64,000 nucleotides of DNA, from assembly GCA_021324775.1 (NCBI GenBank), contig JAJPIM010000016.1, positions 1-64,000 of the forward strand, in the 5' to 3' direction. Positions 8,734 to 16,801 of the stretch are shown here, one piece after another (the stretch's first letter is position 1; each line of letters opens with the position of its first letter). The stretch is from Gemmatimonadota bacterium. Lineage in GTDB: Bacteria > Gemmatimonadota > Gemmatimonadetes > Gemmatimonadales > Gemmatimonadaceae. The notes beneath the pieces were generated by a model, which was not told where the DNA came from, searched no databases, and worked only from the letters and a program-made list of their open reading frames with translations. The position numbers and the translations under genes were made by a program.

Positions 8734-8824
8734 GTCAGGCCGGCGTGCGGGGGCCCGGCGATTTCAAGGTGGGGTGAACGGCACCAGTTGCGTTGCTGCG
8801 GCGCGGCGGGGCTATTGACGCCTC

Positions 8825-9802
8825 GTGCGGGGCCCGGCAACGTGGTGTATCCAAAGAAAGCCCAGTTCGTTAACCCGGGACCACAGGACGCATCAGCAAG
8901 TGGTTACCATAGCCGCGCTCGTCCATGATTCGGCCGCTCGAGCTCGTCTGCGAGGGGCGGTGCGCAGTTACGCGAAGCTGGCGTTCTGCGACGACTCGCT
9001 GCAGTTGGCGAGCGCCGTGGCAGATGGTGCGGCGACGGCGATCATCGCCGAATGGCGTGACGACACCGGCTGCACGATCGAGAGCACGGTGCGCGCGATG
9101 CGGGCGGAGTATCCCAACATCCCGGTGCTCATCTACGCCCCGCTGACACCGGAAGGGGCGCACGACATGCTCGCCGCGGCGCGGGCGGGTGCGGTGGATG
9201 TGATCATTGCGAACTTCGACGATGTGGGGATCACGCTTGGCCGGCGGCTTGCGTCGGCGCAGGCGACGACACTGTCCGACCGCATCGTCGAACGGCTGGC
9301 GACATTGGTGCCGCTCCCGGTCGCGCAGATGCTGGAGTATTTCTTTCGTCACGCGCGCACGCCGCCGTCGGTCGGCGGCGCCGCGGCGGCGCTGCAGGTT
9401 CATCGCAAGACACTGGCACTGCAGTGCGCGCGCGCCGGACTTCCGAGCCCGAGTGCGCTCTGCTGCTGGGCGCGGCTCATCCTTACGGCCCATCGTCTCG
9501 AGGATCCGGGGCGGACGACCGAGCACGGCGCGATCGAGATGGGATTTCCGTCCGGCTCCGCGTTTCGCAACATGCTGCGCCGCTACACCGGGCTGTCGCC
9601 GCAGGATCTGCGCGACCGGGGCGGCAGCATGTGTCTGGCCGAGATACTGACGGCGCAACTGGCATCACACCGGCCGGGATTGTATCCGGGGCGCCGCGCG
9701 CGCCACGCGAAGAGCGTCGCGAGGAACGTCGTGCCCCGCGGGAGCGATGCATCGCCGGGCGTGGTAGTGGCGGCCGCGAATCAGGACACGGCCAAGGCAT
9801 AA
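8825..9802 (+). CDS. Regulator: degenerate receiver + AraC-like HTH
   Basis: Protein of up to 325 aa. Residues about 26-145 have the alternating strand-helix pattern of a response-regulator receiver (VVTIAALVHDSAARARLRGAV ends early in the fold; then TAIIAEWRDD, IPVLIYAP, GAVDVII) but lack the usual phospho-acceptor context. Residues about 160-270 contain an AraC-type helix-turn-helix ending in EMGFPSGSAFRNMLRRYTGLSP, the classic second HTH. The C-terminal 50 residues look disordered. The frame opens at 8825; GTG at 8900 is a plausible real start because the first 25 codons look non-coding. It probably controls a nearby gene without being phosphorylated. A perfect hairpin terminator follows the stop. 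Confidence 0.75.
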   Translation: MRGPATWCIQRKPSSLTRDHRTHQQVVTIAALVHDSAARARLRGAVRSYAKLAFCDDSLQLASAVADGAATAIIAEWRDDTGCTIESTVRAMRAEYPNIPVLIYAPLTPEGAHDMLAAARAGAVDVIIANFDDVGITLGRRLASAQATTLSDRIVERLATLVPLPVAQMLEYFFRHARTPPSVGGAAAALQVHRKTLALQCARAGLPSPSALCCWARLILTAHRLEDPGRTTEHGAIEMGFPSGSAFRNMLRRYTGLSPQDLRDRGGSMCLAEILTAQLASHRPGLYPGRRARHAKSVARNVVPRGSDASPGVVVAAANQDTAKA

Positions 9803-9807
9803 GACAA

Positions 9808-9833
9808 CGCGCGGCTGCTGGTGCAGCCGCGCG
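9808..9833. terminator. Bidirectional hairpin terminator
   Basis: CGCGCGGCTGC, loop TGGT, GCAGCCGCGCG: 11-bp perfect arms, 6 nt after the stop of the plus-strand regulator and 22 nt before the end of the minus-strand small gene. There is no clear U-tract, as is common in high-GC genomes. Confidence 0.7.
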
Positions 9834-9854
9834 CGGTGCCGCACGAACCCCGGG

Positions 9855-10202
9855 TTAGAGCCTTGCTTCGTGTGGTGCGGGGAGCTCGCGGCGGGGCAGC
9901 GCATCCGGCGTGTCGGCGCGCATCGCCCAGCGCACGACTTCCTCGCGCAGGGCGCGCCACGGCTCGGCGAGCCGGTCCACCGTGTCCCCGTGGAGACTCT
10001 GCGCGCGACGCCACGCTTCGCGTACGTACGCGAGCACGCGATCGGCGCGCTCCCCCTGCGCGCGGCGGCCGCGCACGAATGTCGTGACGGCGGATCGCGC
10101 TTCGGCACGAACGGCCTGGCGCTCAACGGGCGAGGCGGGGGACCGCAACAGGGCGCTCAGGGCGTACACCAACTGCTGGGGGGCGGTGTCGTCAGTATCC
10201 AT
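9855..10202 (-). CDS. Small conserved-looking hypothetical protein (115 aa)
   Basis: A soluble, Arg-rich, helical protein of 115 aa with no domain I recognise. ATG 10202 (MDTDDTAPQQLVYALSALL) has GGAGTGGAG upstream; a longer frame to 10340 would run through a repeat-poor leader without coding character. The sequence pattern (acidic start, then alternating Arg/Ala helices up to ALPRRELP) resembles small regulatory or chaperone-like proteins, but no function can be given. It is transcribed toward the hairpin at 9808-9833. Confidence 0.6.
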   Translation of the reverse strand: MDTDDTAPQQLVYALSALLRSPASPVERQAVRAEARSAVTTFVRGRRAQGERADRVLAYVREAWRRAQSLHGDTVDRLAEPWRALREEVVRWAMRADTPDALPRRELPAPHEARL

Positions 10203-10538
10203 CACAACACTCCACTCCGGGGGAGGGGGAAGATATGCATCCAGGCGAACGCCGGGAGACGGTGATCCGGCCGTGACACGTTCGTGACACGAGATCACGG
10301 CCCCAGGTACAGTGGCACGGTTTGTGGCGACCGGCGCCATCAGTAAACGGCGTATCCAGGCCCCTCAAACCCACCAAAAAGCCCATCAACGCGATCGGAA
10401 CGGTGAATGGATGCCGCCGTCGCCGAGGTGATTGAGCCTGGTGGAGGACGCAAGAACCGTCCCGCGGTGGCGTGCCGCTTCCCTGCGTGCGCCGATGCGA
10501 TAGGATTCGGCTCCTCATCACCCCCGGTCCTGCCATTC
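10203..10538. other. 336-nt divergent intergenic region
   Basis: Lies between the minus-strand 115-aa gene and the plus-strand kelch gene, so both promoters should be here. I see no strong palindrome, repeat or conserved RNA-like structure. A kelch frame is open from 10407, but its first 44 codons have no protein character. Confidence 0.5.
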
Positions 10539-11465
10539 ATGCGTATTGGAGCCGCTGCATCGTGTCTGTCGCTCGTCGTCGCCGTTGCATTCGCGCCGGG
10601 TGGATCCTGGTCGGTCGCGGCGCCCATACCGGTGCGGCTGCAGGAGCACACCGGGGCGCTGTTGGGCGGACAGATCTACATCGCGGGCGGATTCGACTCG
10701 TCGGACGCACCCACGAGGGTCGCGTATCGGTATGATCCCGCGCACGACACGTGGGCGCGGATCGCGGACCTGCCCGCAGACCGGCATCACATGCCGCTCG
10801 CGGTCGTGGGCGACACGCTGTACGCCGCCGGTGGTCTGGAGGGACAACAATTCATTCCGCAGACGACTCTCTGGATCTACCGTGCGGACCGGAACACGTG
10901 GGAGACGCGCGCACCCCTCCCCGCCCCGCGCGGCGCGTCGGCGGCGGTCGCGGACAACGGCAAGCTGATCGTCGTTGGAGGGTTCGGGCTCAATCGCACG
11001 CTGCTCGATTCGATCGCGGTGTACGATCCAGGCACGAACCATTGGGTGAACCGAGCGCCCATCCCGACCCCGCGCGATCATCTCACGGCCGCCGTCGCCG
11101 GCGGCATCGTGTACGCGATCGGCGGGCGGCCGCTCGATCCCGGCCGCAACTACGATGTCGTCGAGGCGTACGATCCGGCGACGGATCACTGGAGCACCAA
11201 GTCGCCGATGCCAAGCCGCCGCGGGGGGCTGGCGTCGGCCGTGGTGGGCGGGATGATCCACACATTTGGCGGCGAGCGGCGGGACGGCGTGTTCGCGAAC
11301 CACGAAGTGTACGACCCGGCCCGCGATGCGTGGACTCTTGCGGCGCCGATGCCGACCGCGCGGCACGGGCTGGCGGCGGTGGCCGTTGGCGACCGGATCT
11401 TCGTGATCGGCGGCGGCCCGAAAGCGGGGAGCGCGCAGACCAGCGTCGTCGAAGTCTGGCGGTGA
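10539..11465 (+). CDS. Exported kelch-repeat beta-propeller protein
   Basis: 308 aa with an N-terminal signal (MRIGAAASCLSLVVAVAFA) and five to six kelch blades, each with the GG pair and the Y...W spacing: IYIAGGF, LYAAGGL, LIVVGGF, VYAIGGR, IHTFGGE and IFVIGGG. A six-bladed propeller outside the cytoplasm that binds sugars or proteins is expected. The stop overlaps the start of the dehydratase gene (GTGA), so the two are co-translated, though no functional link is evident. The ATG at 10539 was chosen because it begins the signal peptide. Confidence 0.87.
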   Translation: MRIGAAASCLSLVVAVAFAPGGSWSVAAPIPVRLQEHTGALLGGQIYIAGGFDSSDAPTRVAYRYDPAHDTWARIADLPADRHHMPLAVVGDTLYAAGGLEGQQFIPQTTLWIYRADRNTWETRAPLPAPRGASAAVADNGKLIVVGGFGLNRTLLDSIAVYDPGTNHWVNRAPIPTPRDHLTAAVAGGIVYAIGGRPLDPGRNYDVVEAYDPATDHWSTKSPMPSRRGGLASAVVGGMIHTFGGERRDGVFANHEVYDPARDAWTLAAPMPTARHGLAAVAVGDRIFVIGGGPKAGSAQTSVVEVWR

Positions 11466-12445
11466 CCGCGTCCGCATTCACGGCCGACGGCGTCGCGCGT
11501 GAAGTGCGCGCGGCGGACGCGCGCATCCGGCCGCACATCCGGGAGACGCCGCTCGAGTACTCGCCGATCCTGAGCCGGGATACGGGCTGCGACGTCTTCC
11601 TCAAACTCGAGAACACGCAAGTCACGGGATCGTTCAAGGCGCGGGGCGCGTTCAACAAGCTGCTGTCGCTGACCGAGTCCGAGCGAGCGCGCGGCGTCGT
11701 GACGGCGTCGACCGGCAACCATGCACTCGCCACCGTCCACGCGTTGGCGGTCCTCGGCATCGCGGGCGAGATCTTCCTCCCTCGCAGTGCATCGCCCGTG
11801 AAGATCGCGGGTCTCGAGCTACGCGGTGCCGGCCTGCATCTCGTCGATGCCGATCCGGGCATGGTGGAGATCATCGCGCGGCGGCACGCGGAGGATTCGG
11901 GGCGCGTATACATCTCACCCTACAACGATCCGCAGATCATCGGTGGCCAGGGCACGATCGCGATCGAGCTGCTGCGACAGGCGGTGCGCATGGACGCCGT
12001 CTTCGTGCCGGTGGGGGGCGGCGGGCTGATCGCGGGCATCGCAGGATATCTCGCCGCGAACAACGCTGGAGCGCACGTGGTGGGGTGCCAGCCCGAGACG
12101 TCTCCCATCATGGCGCGGAGCATGGAAGCGGGGCGGTTGATCGAACTGCCGAACGCCGACACCCTATCCGACGCGACGGCCGGCCTGGTGGAACCCGGCG
12201 CGATCACGTTTCCGATCTGCCAGTCGTGTGTGGCCGAGTGGGTGCTGGCGAGTGAGGACGAGCTACGCGCGGCGATCCGTCTCGTGGTCGCGCATCATTC
12301 GGTGCTGATCGAGGGTGCGGCGGCGTTGCCGGTCGCGGCGTTGTTGCGGTCGGCGGCGCGGTACCGCGGGCAATCGGTGGTGCTGGTGCTCAGCGGATCG
12401 CACATCGCGACCGGCGCGTTGGCGGGGATACTGAGCGCGAGTTAG
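11462..12445 (+). CDS. Threonine/serine dehydratase, PLP fold type II
   Basis: 327-aa PLP enzyme of the serine/threonine dehydratase (or serine racemase) family, without the C-terminal ACT domain of biosynthetic IlvA. Seen: the PLP lysine in TGSFKARGA (about residue 60), the substrate loop TASTGNHALA, and the phosphate-binding glycine loop VGGGGLIAG. It would turn threonine into 2-oxobutyrate plus ammonia, or serine into pyruvate. GTG 11462 overlaps the kelch stop by 4 nt. The length and lack of a regulatory domain point to a catabolic enzyme; threonine versus serine (or racemase) preference cannot be read. Confidence 0.9.
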   Translation: MTASAFTADGVAREVRAADARIRPHIRETPLEYSPILSRDTGCDVFLKLENTQVTGSFKARGAFNKLLSLTESERARGVVTASTGNHALATVHALAVLGIAGEIFLPRSASPVKIAGLELRGAGLHLVDADPGMVEIIARRHAEDSGRVYISPYNDPQIIGGQGTIAIELLRQAVRMDAVFVPVGGGGLIAGIAGYLAANNAGAHVVGCQPETSPIMARSMEAGRLIELPNADTLSDATAGLVEPGAITFPICQSCVAEWVLASEDELRAAIRLVVAHHSVLIEGAAALPVAALLRSAARYRGQSVVLVLSGSHIATGALAGILSAS

Positions 12446-12454
12446 GCGGCGGTG

Positions 12455-12494
12455 GCAGAAAGCAGAAAAACGGAGAGGAGAAAGGAGAGAAAGA
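12455..12494. repeat. Polypurine tract between convergent genes
   Basis: Starts with CAGAAAGCAGAAAAA and continues GAGAGGAGAAAGGAGAGAAAG, with no pyrimidine except the C's in CAG and ACG. It fills the gap between the dehydratase stop and the stop of the convergent DUF2723 gene. It shares the AGAAAG and GAGGAGAAAGGAG words with the tracts near 14.86 and 52.10 kb. Confidence 0.65.
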
Positions 12495-12517
12495 CATTTG
12501 GCCGATTCCCCTTCCCT

Positions 12518-14809
12518 TCAGGAATCGTTCTTCGGGACTGGTCTTCGCTCTGGTACGTCGTTGTTGGGGGCTGGGAGGTCCGGTGGTGGGACGGCGGAGG
12601 GGTTTGCGGGTTGGCGGGTGAACGGGGCGAAGCCCACGGCGTCCGCGATCGATGCGGCCTGTTGCATGACCGTGTTCGACCGTGCGCCGTCGCCTGGGAG
12701 GGCGCGCTGTGCCAATCCTTCCGCGAGGTAGTAGCCGCGCAGGACGTACAGGAGCGCCATGTTGACCGATGCCTGATCGGTCCAGCCGTGGTGCTGCGCG
12801 AACGCCGGCCGAGCGCCGTACGTGTTCCAGAGATTCAGGGAGCGGCTCGTGTCCAGCCAGCCGTCGCCGGGTACGCGGACCGTGTCACGAGTCGCGACCG
12901 GTGCGACGTCCACCACCTTGCGCGCGAGGCCCTGCGTCAGCAGGTGGTCGCTCAGGCCGAGCTGGTCGCCGTACCGGCCATCGGTGGCGCTCAGGTAGAC
13001 CGGGCGGTCGGTATTGTCCGCGATGAGGTGGAGGACAAACACATCGGAGCGGAGCAGTCCTCCGAACTCGAGATTCGCGGGGTCGATTCGTGCCGAGAGC
13101 GAGGTGCCCGGCTTGTGGAAGACCACGGGTCCCGGGAGCTGTGTGAACTCCGGCACGGTCCGCGACTCCGCCATCGTCATGTGGAGAATCGGCTGCGTGG
13201 GTTTCGGCCATGCGTGACCGCGATAGACAGCGGGACCAGCGAGCGAGTCGTACTGGTAGACCGGCCGGCGCATCAACTCACTCGCGTACCAGTCCGTCCC
13301 CAGCAGCGCCGTGGTGACGACCAGCACATCCTTGCGTACGCCTTCGACCTCCTGCGCATACCATAGCGGAAAGAGATCATTGTCCCCGACCGTCACCAGG
13401 ATACCGTACGGCTCGACGGAATCGAGCATATCCCGGGCGATATCGCGCGTCGCGGCCTGTTCCCGGCGAGGCGCGGAGCCGTAATTGGCGATCAGGGGAA
13501 CGATCGCGAGTGCGAGGACGGGAGAGGACAGGATCCAGGCGCGTGCCGAGGTGCGCGTGGAGAAGATACCGTCTGACGCGGCGGTGGCGGCGCCGAGCGC
13601 GATGGCCAGCGCCTCCCAGAGATAGAACAGGCCGAGCGCGATCCAGACACTGAGCGCGGAGAAACTCCACAGGTAGAAGTAGTCGCGGTCGCGGACCTCA
13701 CGGGCGACGCTGTCGCCAAGCTCCGGCGACTGCGAGAAGCCGTACTTGAAATTCAGGTAGACGATGAGTGCGACCGTGACCGTGGCGATCATTGGGCCGA
13801 AAAACCAGAAACTCCGGCGATCGTATTTCCAGTGTGCGAAACCGCCGAACAGGGCGAGAATCAGAAAGACCGCGGCGAGCGTGCTCTGGAGCGTGACGTG
13901 CTGGCTGCGCGGATCCCGGAGCCACTGCCACTTGAAGTACAGCCAGTACATCCCCATCTGCGCGGTGACCGGCGCCTGGCGCTGGGCGATCTCGTGCTCG
14001 CCGTACTGTTTGCGATCGACGTGGTCCATGAAGCGCGACCATGTCTCGCGATCGAGCGTGCAGGAGATCTCGAACTTCGTGGTGCACGCCGTCGTGAGGC
14101 CTTCGTTGAGCGCGGGGAATTGCGCGGCGCGTATGGGCTCGACGATGAACGGACTCAGCCCGAGCGCGAGTGCCGCGACGCATTTCCCCATGAGCCGCCA
14201 ATTCAGCACCGTCGCGGGCCGGCGCGCGAGCACGGCGATGGCGACGGCGGGAGCGATGAGGAAGCCCGCCGGATGGTTCGTGTAACCGAGCCCGATGAGG
14301 AACGCCACCAGTATGAGGAGGCGGTCCGCGCGTGGCGTCTCCGCTTCGTCGCACCACTGGACCGTGAGCCACGCGACCACGGCGAAGAACAGGAGCGAGA
14401 CCGTGTAGACCTTTTCATTGACCACGGACTGGTCCCAGACCGTGAACGCCGTGGCGCCGACCAGAGCGGCGATGGCGGCACCCATCAGCCGTTGCCAGCG
14501 CGCAGCCAGCCATTGCGCGAAGACGCGCTCGGCGACCAGAAACCAGATCCCCGCGGAGAGTGCGCTCGTCAGGGCGGCCATGATGTTGATGCGCTGGGCG
14601 GGCGTGCGGGCGATCGGCAGGATGGAGAAGATGTGTCCCAGCAGGACGAAGAACGGGTTGCCCGGCGGGTGTGGAATGCCGAGCACATAGGCGGCCGTGA
14701 TGTATTCGCTCGTATCCCACATCGCCGTGGACGGGACGAGCGTCACGAGGTAGAGCGCGAAGACCAGAGCGGCGGCGATGCTCGCGGCGCGGTACGAAGG
14801 GGCGGGCAC
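12518..14809 (-). CDS. DUF2723 membrane protein (TMEM260-like glycosyltransferase)
   Basis: Large membrane protein (763 aa from GTG 14809). The N-terminal half is a chain of about ten hydrophobic helices with WDTSEYITAAYVLGIPHPPGNP in two blocks, the DUF2723 signature that TMEM260 O-mannosyltransferases share. The acidic WDTSE and HPPGNP loop are the likely active-site face outside the membrane. The C-terminal 350 residues are a soluble periplasmic domain (GDNDLFPLWYAQEVEGVR). The frame is open to 14908, but that part uses TTG and is encoded by a polypurine tract (CPFFLFSLFSFLALP), so I place the start after it; GTG 14854 is also possible. It may glycosylate exported proteins or a lipid; substrate unknown. 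Confidence 0.8.
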   Translation of the reverse strand: MPAPSYRAASIAAALVFALYLVTLVPSTAMWDTSEYITAAYVLGIPHPPGNPFFVLLGHIFSILPIARTPAQRINIMAALTSALSAGIWFLVAERVFAQWLAARWQRLMGAAIAALVGATAFTVWDQSVVNEKVYTVSLLFFAVVAWLTVQWCDEAETPRADRLLILVAFLIGLGYTNHPAGFLIAPAVAIAVLARRPATVLNWRLMGKCVAALALGLSPFIVEPIRAAQFPALNEGLTTACTTKFEISCTLDRETWSRFMDHVDRKQYGEHEIAQRQAPVTAQMGMYWLYFKWQWLRDPRSQHVTLQSTLAAVFLILALFGGFAHWKYDRRSFWFFGPMIATVTVALIVYLNFKYGFSQSPELGDSVAREVRDRDYFYLWSFSALSVWIALGLFYLWEALAIALGAATAASDGIFSTRTSARAWILSSPVLALAIVPLIANYGSAPRREQAATRDIARDMLDSVEPYGILVTVGDNDLFPLWYAQEVEGVRKDVLVVTTALLGTDWYASELMRRPVYQYDSLAGPAVYRGHAWPKPTQPILHMTMAESRTVPEFTQLPGPVVFHKPGTSLSARIDPANLEFGGLLRSDVFVLHLIADNTDRPVYLSATDGRYGDQLGLSDHLLTQGLARKVVDVAPVATRDTVRVPGDGWLDTSRSLNLWNTYGARPAFAQHHGWTDQASVNMALLYVLRGYYLAEGLAQRALPGDGARSNTVMQQAASIADAVGFAPFTRQPANPSAVPPPDLPAPNNDVPERRPVPKNDS

Positions 14810-14854
14810 CGGGGTGCCGCCAGTCGAGCGGAGTCTGTGACGCGGCGACGGCAC

Positions 14855-14899
14855 GGGAAGGGCGAGAAAGGAGAAAAGAGAAAAGAGAAAAAAAGGGCA
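14855..14899. repeat. Polypurine tract overlapping the 5' end of DUF2723 gene
   Basis: GGGAAGGGCGAGAAAGGAG followed by AAAAGAGAAAAGAGAAAAAA. It belongs to the dispersed purine-tract family. On the coding strand of the DUF2723 gene it reads as a poly-pyrimidine stretch translated as Phe/Leu/Ser, which argues that the annotated upstream start is wrong. Confidence 0.6.
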
Positions 14900-14986
14900 A
14901 CGCCGCAATGTGCATACGTGTGCCGCGAACCGCTACGCGGCACACTCCACGGCGCGCTAGGCGGGATGCTACGCCGTACCTACACG

Positions 14987-15697
14987 CTACCCCGAGTGGC
15001 TCCGGTGTCGTCCGGCGATAGTGGGCGCGGGAGCCGTTTGTCCCGTAATGATGAAACGGAACTCCTGCGTGACCAACTGGCGGACGAGCTGTCCGCCGAC
15101 CTCACCAGGCTCGAAGCGCATACCTGGGAGGGCGGCACGGACGGCTTCCGCGAACGCCGGGTGCGTCGTGCGGAGAATGCGGAGTGATGCGCTGTCGGCG
15201 AGGCCGGTGGTGTCGACGACGTATTCGACGGCGACCGTGCCTTCGATGCCCTCTTTCTGCAGGAAGTCCGGATATGCTGGAGCGGCGCTCGCGGGGTCAC
15301 GCCGCACGGGGCGTCCCATCTCGGATTCGATGTAGACGCGGCCGCCGTCACCGGGGTCGGGGATCTTGACCGGATCCGGTGCTGGGGGCACTGGTTTGAT
15401 TGCGGCGCCGGCTCCGCCACGCTTCGAGCCGCCGGTACCAACCGGACCGGCCGCGAGGCGTGCGCCCAGCGCTGACCAGTGGATCGTTTCGGCGTGCGGC
15501 CGCGGGGCGTGACCCGGGAGCAGCGGGAGCAGATAGACGACCCTGCGGCCAGGAGTGGTGTCAACAGGTTGGGAGGCAGACACGCGGCCGGACGGCGACA
15601 CGACGGCATCGAACATGCCCGCCGAGATCAGGGTCGCGCAGAGCAGCGCGACAGGCGACCAGCTGCGTGAAGCCTCGCGTGCGAATCCCGCCAACAC
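14987..15697 (-). CDS. TonB C-terminal domain protein, inner-membrane anchored
   Basis: 236 aa. One N-terminal hydrophobic helix (PVALLCATLISAGMFDAVV), then a Pro/Gly-rich spacer with KPVPPAPDPVKIPDPG, then a TonB-type C-terminal domain (about 130-220: AYPDFLQKEGIEGTVAVEYVVD...GMRFEPGEVGGQLVRQLV). TonB proteins pass energy from ExbB-ExbD to outer-membrane receptors, but the domain also occurs in many orphan proteins. No exbB, exbD or receptor is in the window. The GTG 15697 has GGAGACGGAGA upstream. It is divergent from the outer-membrane barrel gene at 16045 across a 347-nt region. Confidence 0.8.
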   Translation of the reverse strand: MLAGFAREASRSWSPVALLCATLISAGMFDAVVSPSGRVSASQPVDTTPGRRVVYLLPLLPGHAPRPHAETIHWSALGARLAAGPVGTGGSKRGGAGAAIKPVPPAPDPVKIPDPGDGGRVYIESEMGRPVRRDPASAAPAYPDFLQKEGIEGTVAVEYVVDTTGLADSASLRILRTTHPAFAEAVRAALPGMRFEPGEVGGQLVRQLVTQEFRFIITGQTAPAPTIAGRHRSHSG

Positions 15698-16044
15698 TCT
15701 CCGTCTCCAGAATCGGTCCCGGCCCGTGGGCTGGGGAATGCATTGGCGATCACATCGACGACAGCACTGAAATCTGAGACAGCGCGATTCTGAAATCTGG
15801 GACGAATACCGATCCAGTAATTAGTGACTGTAGCGGTCCGAAGGGTTCGCTCGGGGCCGAACTGTCTGCGAAAGCGGACGCTATCTACATGCCTGTTCAG
15901 CGCTTGCCAAGCAACCTCAGCAATAATTGGGAACCTGTGACGTGTAAGTATGCGACTTGCATTTCAGGGTTGGGCGCGCCGGTTCCCGGCCGGGGACCGT
16001 CCGCCACAGCGCGCCAATCACCACTAACCAGGCAGGAGTTCGCG
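15698..16044. other. 347-nt divergent promoter region with paired 14-bp sites
   Basis: Between the minus-strand TonB-like gene and the plus-strand barrel gene. CTGAAATCTGAGAC (15767-15780) and CTGAAATCTGGGAC (15790-15803) are a 14-bp direct repeat with one mismatch and a 23-bp period, the spacing of two helical turns. They sit 70 nt before the TonB start. They could be operator half-sites. Otherwise I see only a non-convincing upstream extension of the barrel frame (from 15889). Confidence 0.5.
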
Positions 16045-16608
16045 ATGCGTGTCTTACCTCTACTCTCAGCGGCGGCACTCGCCGTGTCGGTCTCGGCGCT
16101 GGCGCCGTCGACGGCCCGTGGCCAGGTATATCTGGGCCTGGGTGGCGGGGCGAGTGTCCCAGTTAGCAACCTGAGCAACAACCACAGCTCCGGGTATAAC
16201 GTCCTGGCGTCACTCGGGGCGCAGATCCCGACGACTCCAGTCGGCGTGCGCGTGGATGGGATGTTCGACCAACTGCCGGGCAATCCGGGCATTGGCAACG
16301 CACAGATCTGGACGGCCAACGCGAATCTTGTGGTGTCGCTCGTACCGGGCGGGCCTGTGACGCCGTACTTGATCGGCGGCCCTGGCTATTACAACGGCGA
16401 CTATCACGTTTTCACGACGTCCGGCGGGACGCTGCTCGCGACTGGCAACACACACGCGAACAACTTCGGACTCAATGGGGGTGGCGGCGTTCGGGTCGGC
16501 CTTGGCGGGATCGGGCTCTTCGCCGAAGTTCGGTACCACTACATCTTCGCGGGCGCCCACAACTACGAGATGGTCCCGATCAGCGCCGGCGTGCGGTTCG
16601 GCGGCTGA
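16045..16608 (+). CDS. Outer-membrane beta-barrel protein (OmpA/OmpW-like porin)
   Basis: 187 aa with a Sec signal (MRVLPLLSAAALAVSVSAL, cleavage near ARGQ) and eight-stranded-barrel character: short alternating strands rich in Gly, Asn and Tyr (VYLGLGGGASVPVSNL, VRVDGMFDQL, FAEVRYHYIF, VPISAGVRFGG). The protein ends in a strand but without the usual terminal Phe. AGGAG precedes the ATG by 6 nt. It probably sits in the outer membrane as a small barrel; no transport specificity can be read. A hairpin 73 nt downstream may end transcription. Confidence 0.75.
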   Translation: MRVLPLLSAAALAVSVSALAPSTARGQVYLGLGGGASVPVSNLSNNHSSGYNVLASLGAQIPTTPVGVRVDGMFDQLPGNPGIGNAQIWTANANLVVSLVPGGPVTPYLIGGPGYYNGDYHVFTTSGGTLLATGNTHANNFGLNGGGGVRVGLGGIGLFAEVRYHYIFAGAHNYEMVPISAGVRFGG

Positions 16609-16680
16609 GCGGATACGGCACGATCGCCGGCGTGCTCGGAGACCCGGTCGCGCGGGCCGGCGTTGCAGGAGGCGAGGGAG

Positions 16681-16702
16681 GCCGTACGACACGGCGTACG
16701 GC
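16681..16702 (+). terminator. Hairpin after the barrel gene
   Basis: GCCGTACG, loop ACACGG, CGTACGGC: 8-bp perfect arms 73 nt after the barrel stop. No U-tract. It may be a terminator or a leader element of the histidine kinase mRNA starting at 16802. Confidence 0.45.
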
Positions 16703-16801
16703 AGGCCACATCAGACACCGGCAGGGCTGGGCGCTTCCGCGCCCTGGCCCGGCCGGTGACACGCGGTGGGCGGCCGAACCATATGGCGGTAGGTTTTTCT
16801 G

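Noticed and set aside
14810-14908. N-terminal extension of the DUF2723 protein
   Set aside because: It uses a TTG start and its Phe/Leu/Ser-rich part is just the polypurine repeat read on the other strand.
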